Origin: JBCCJA01 sp039045975
GTDB lineage: Bacteria; Planctomycetota; Planctomycetia; Planctomycetales; Planctomycetaceae
Reading direction: 5' to 3'
Length of the DNA: 16,345 nucleotides
Assembly (NCBI GenBank): GCA_039045975.1
Contig: JBCCJA010000074.1
Span: 1 to 16,345, forward strand
Part shown: piece after piece, positions 15,008 through 16,345 of the stretch
Position numbering within the stretch: the first letter of the stretch is position 1
Layout of the letters: each line of letters begins with the position of its first letter
Position numbers and translations under genes: made by a program
Notes under the pieces: generated by a model
Told to the model about the DNA's origin: nothing
The model's input: only the letters and a program-made list of their open reading frames with translations
The model's database searches: none

Positions 15008-16249
15008 GTGGCCCGCCCCTTCTTTACCGCCATCGTATTTATCGGGCCTGTCGCGATCGCGGCCGCCGCCGACCGATTCGAACGCCCGCCGGTCAATTAC
15101 AGCGACGCCGAGCCGCGTGACCCGGTCGCCCTCTGCGACCGGCTCGACGAGCTCGTCCGCGACGGCCGACGGGGTTACCTCGATTCGGTCCTCGACGTGC
15201 TCGACGTCCCGGCGTCGTCGCAGGTCCTCGTCTATTCGAAGACGAGCCTGCAGATCCGCCGCATCACGCCCGAGGCACCGCGGGCGGTCTACTTCAACGA
15301 CGACGTCTACGTCGGCTACTGCTTCCGCGGCGACGTGATCGAGATCGCCGCGACCGACCCGCAGAACGGCGCCCGCTTCTACACGCTGAACCAGCGGGCC
15401 GAGACGCCCGCCTTCGAGCCCGACGACGGTTCCTGCCTCGCCTGCCACGCGACGCGTCGGACGCAGGACGTCCCCGGCTATCTTGTCCGCAGTGTCCACG
15501 CCGGGCCGAGCGGGCAGCCCGTCTTTTCGTTGCCGACCTACCTGACCGAGCCGAGCAGCCCGCACGCCGAACGCTGGGGCGGCTGGGTCGCGGACGGCTT
15601 CGACGCCGGGCCGGGCCACATGGCGAACCGCCTGTACGAGCCGGACGGCACGGCGACGCCACTCGATCTCGAAGAGCTCCGCGCAGGCCTCTTACGCCGC
15701 GACTACCTCCGGACGGGTAGCGACCCGGTCGCGCTGCTCGTGTTGGCCCACCAGTCACAGATGCACAACGCGATCGCCGCCGCGAGCATCGAGGCGCGGA
15801 TCGCGCTCGATTACGACCGCGTCATCGGCGAGGTCATCGGCCGGCCCGCCGACGAGCTCGGCGAATCGACGGTCCGCCGGCTCGACCGCACCGCCGAGAA
15901 CGTCGTGCGGCACCTGCTGATGTGCGACGAAGCCGCCCCGCCGGGCCCGCTTTCGGCCGACAGCGACTACGCGAAACAGTTCGCCGCCCGCGGCCCGTTC
16001 GACCCGGCCGGCCGCTCTCTTCGCGAGTTCGACCTTGAGTCTCGCGTTTTCAAATATCCGTGCAGTTACCTGATCTACAGCCCCGCCTTCGACGCTCTGC
16101 CGAGGGAAATCCTCGACCGCGTCCGGGACAGGCTCGCGGCGATTCTCGACGGCGAGGACGAGTCTGCGGAGTACGCCCATCTGACGCCCGAGTTTCGCGA
16201 CGCGGTCGGCAAGATCCTCCGCGCGACCAAACCGGGTCTGTGGCGATAG
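15008..16249 (+). CDS. Secreted single-haem (CxxCH) protein of unknown function
   Basis: This 413-aa protein starts at GTG 15008 with a hydrophobic signal (about 5-20) and a likely cut near AAAADRF. It has one c-type haem motif, CLACH (Cys143, Cys146, His147), inside DDGSCLACHATRRTQDVPGYLVRS. Other conserved-looking blocks are VPASSQVLVYSKTSLQ (67-82), AVYFNDDVYVGY (93-104), RWGGW (189-193) and HQSQMHNAI (248-256). The pattern matches a family of uncharacterised periplasmic proteins I associate with planctomycetes and acidobacteria. A redox role is inferred from the haem site, and the partner is unknown. HQSQMHN could supply a distal haem ligand (His or Met). The gene starts 104 bp after the pump gene with a weak ribosome site and may be a separate unit. 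An in-frame start further downstream would lose the signal peptide. Confidence 0.85.
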   Translation: MARPFFTAIVFIGPVAIAAAADRFERPPVNYSDAEPRDPVALCDRLDELVRDGRRGYLDSVLDVLDVPASSQVLVYSKTSLQIRRITPEAPRAVYFNDDVYVGYCFRGDVIEIAATDPQNGARFYTLNQRAETPAFEPDDGSCLACHATRRTQDVPGYLVRSVHAGPSGQPVFSLPTYLTEPSSPHAERWGGWVADGFDAGPGHMANRLYEPDGTATPLDLEELRAGLLRRDYLRTGSDPVALLVLAHQSQMHNAIAAASIEARIALDYDRVIGEVIGRPADELGESTVRRLDRTAENVVRHLLMCDEAAPPGPLSADSDYAKQFAARGPFDPAGRSLREFDLESRVFKYPCSYLIYSPAFDALPREILDRVRDRLAAILDGEDESAEYAHLTPEFRDAVGKILRATKPGLWR

Positions 16250-16255
16250 TTCATC

Positions 16256-16312
16256 CTTCTCCCCCTCGCAGGGGGAGAAGGTGGCCGCAGGCCGGATGAG
16301 GGGGCTGCGGCC
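16256..16312. repeat. Double-hairpin intergenic repeat
   Basis: A perfect 11-bp stem pairs 16256-16266 (CTTCTCCCCCT) with 16270-16280 (AGGGGGAGAAG) around a 3-nt loop. A second 8-bp stem pairs 16283-16290 (GGCCGCAG) with 16305-16312 (CTGCGGCC) around GCCGGATGAGGGGG. The layout, a CTTCTCCCCC hairpin followed by GGTGGCCGCAGGCCGGATGA, is that of a widespread class of dispersed intergenic repeats in bacterial genomes. It begins 7 bp after the haem-protein stop and may also act as a transcript 3' end, although no T-tract follows. Confidence 0.8.
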
Positions 16313-16345
16313 GGTCTTTCAGAGTACGGCGGCGTTTGCGACCGC

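Overview
The window is GC-rich and looks like a chromosomal segment of a planctomycete. That is an inference from overall character: acidic Asp/Val/Arg/Ala-rich proteins, Gram-negative envelope genes, an osmoregulated-glucan locus, a single-haem protein of a type I associate with planctomycetes, and palindromic intergenic repeats. No rRNA, tRNA, CRISPR array, transposase or phage gene was found.

Left part (1-3839, + strand): a strong terminator (52-82) ends an unseen upstream gene. It is followed by a small S4-domain RNA-binding protein, a Lhr-like DEXH helicase of the ligase-associated DNA damage response type, and its usual partner, the PdeM-type metallophosphoesterase. The helicase and PdeM genes are separated by an imperfect ~92-bp-period tandem repeat whose first copy runs into the helicase stop codon. 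The ATP-dependent ligase and metallo-beta-lactamase-fold exonuclease that usually complete this system are not in the window.

Middle (3876-9946, - strand): first a short AT-richer patch with an orphan three-helix membrane protein, then a secreted GH10 xylanase-like enzyme. After these comes a three-gene cluster transcribed leftward: opgG (periplasmic glucan protein), an unrecognised 217-aa gene that overlaps the end of opgG by 13 nt, and opgH (inner-membrane glucosyltransferase). OpgH would make and export a beta-1,2-glucan backbone and OpgG would process it in the periplasm. The middle gene is the best candidate for an undescribed component of that pathway.

Right part (10459-16249, + strand): an RND efflux pair (lipoprotein adaptor and AcrB-like pump) is separated by a 48-bp nested palindrome. 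No outer-membrane channel gene is present. Next is a secreted single-haem protein of unknown function, followed by a two-hairpin intergenic repeat at the right edge.

Most genes are ordinary. The points worth a second look are the unknown gene inside the opg operon, the repeat elements placed in gene junctions, the terminator that touches the S4 gene start, and the composition break around 3840-4290.
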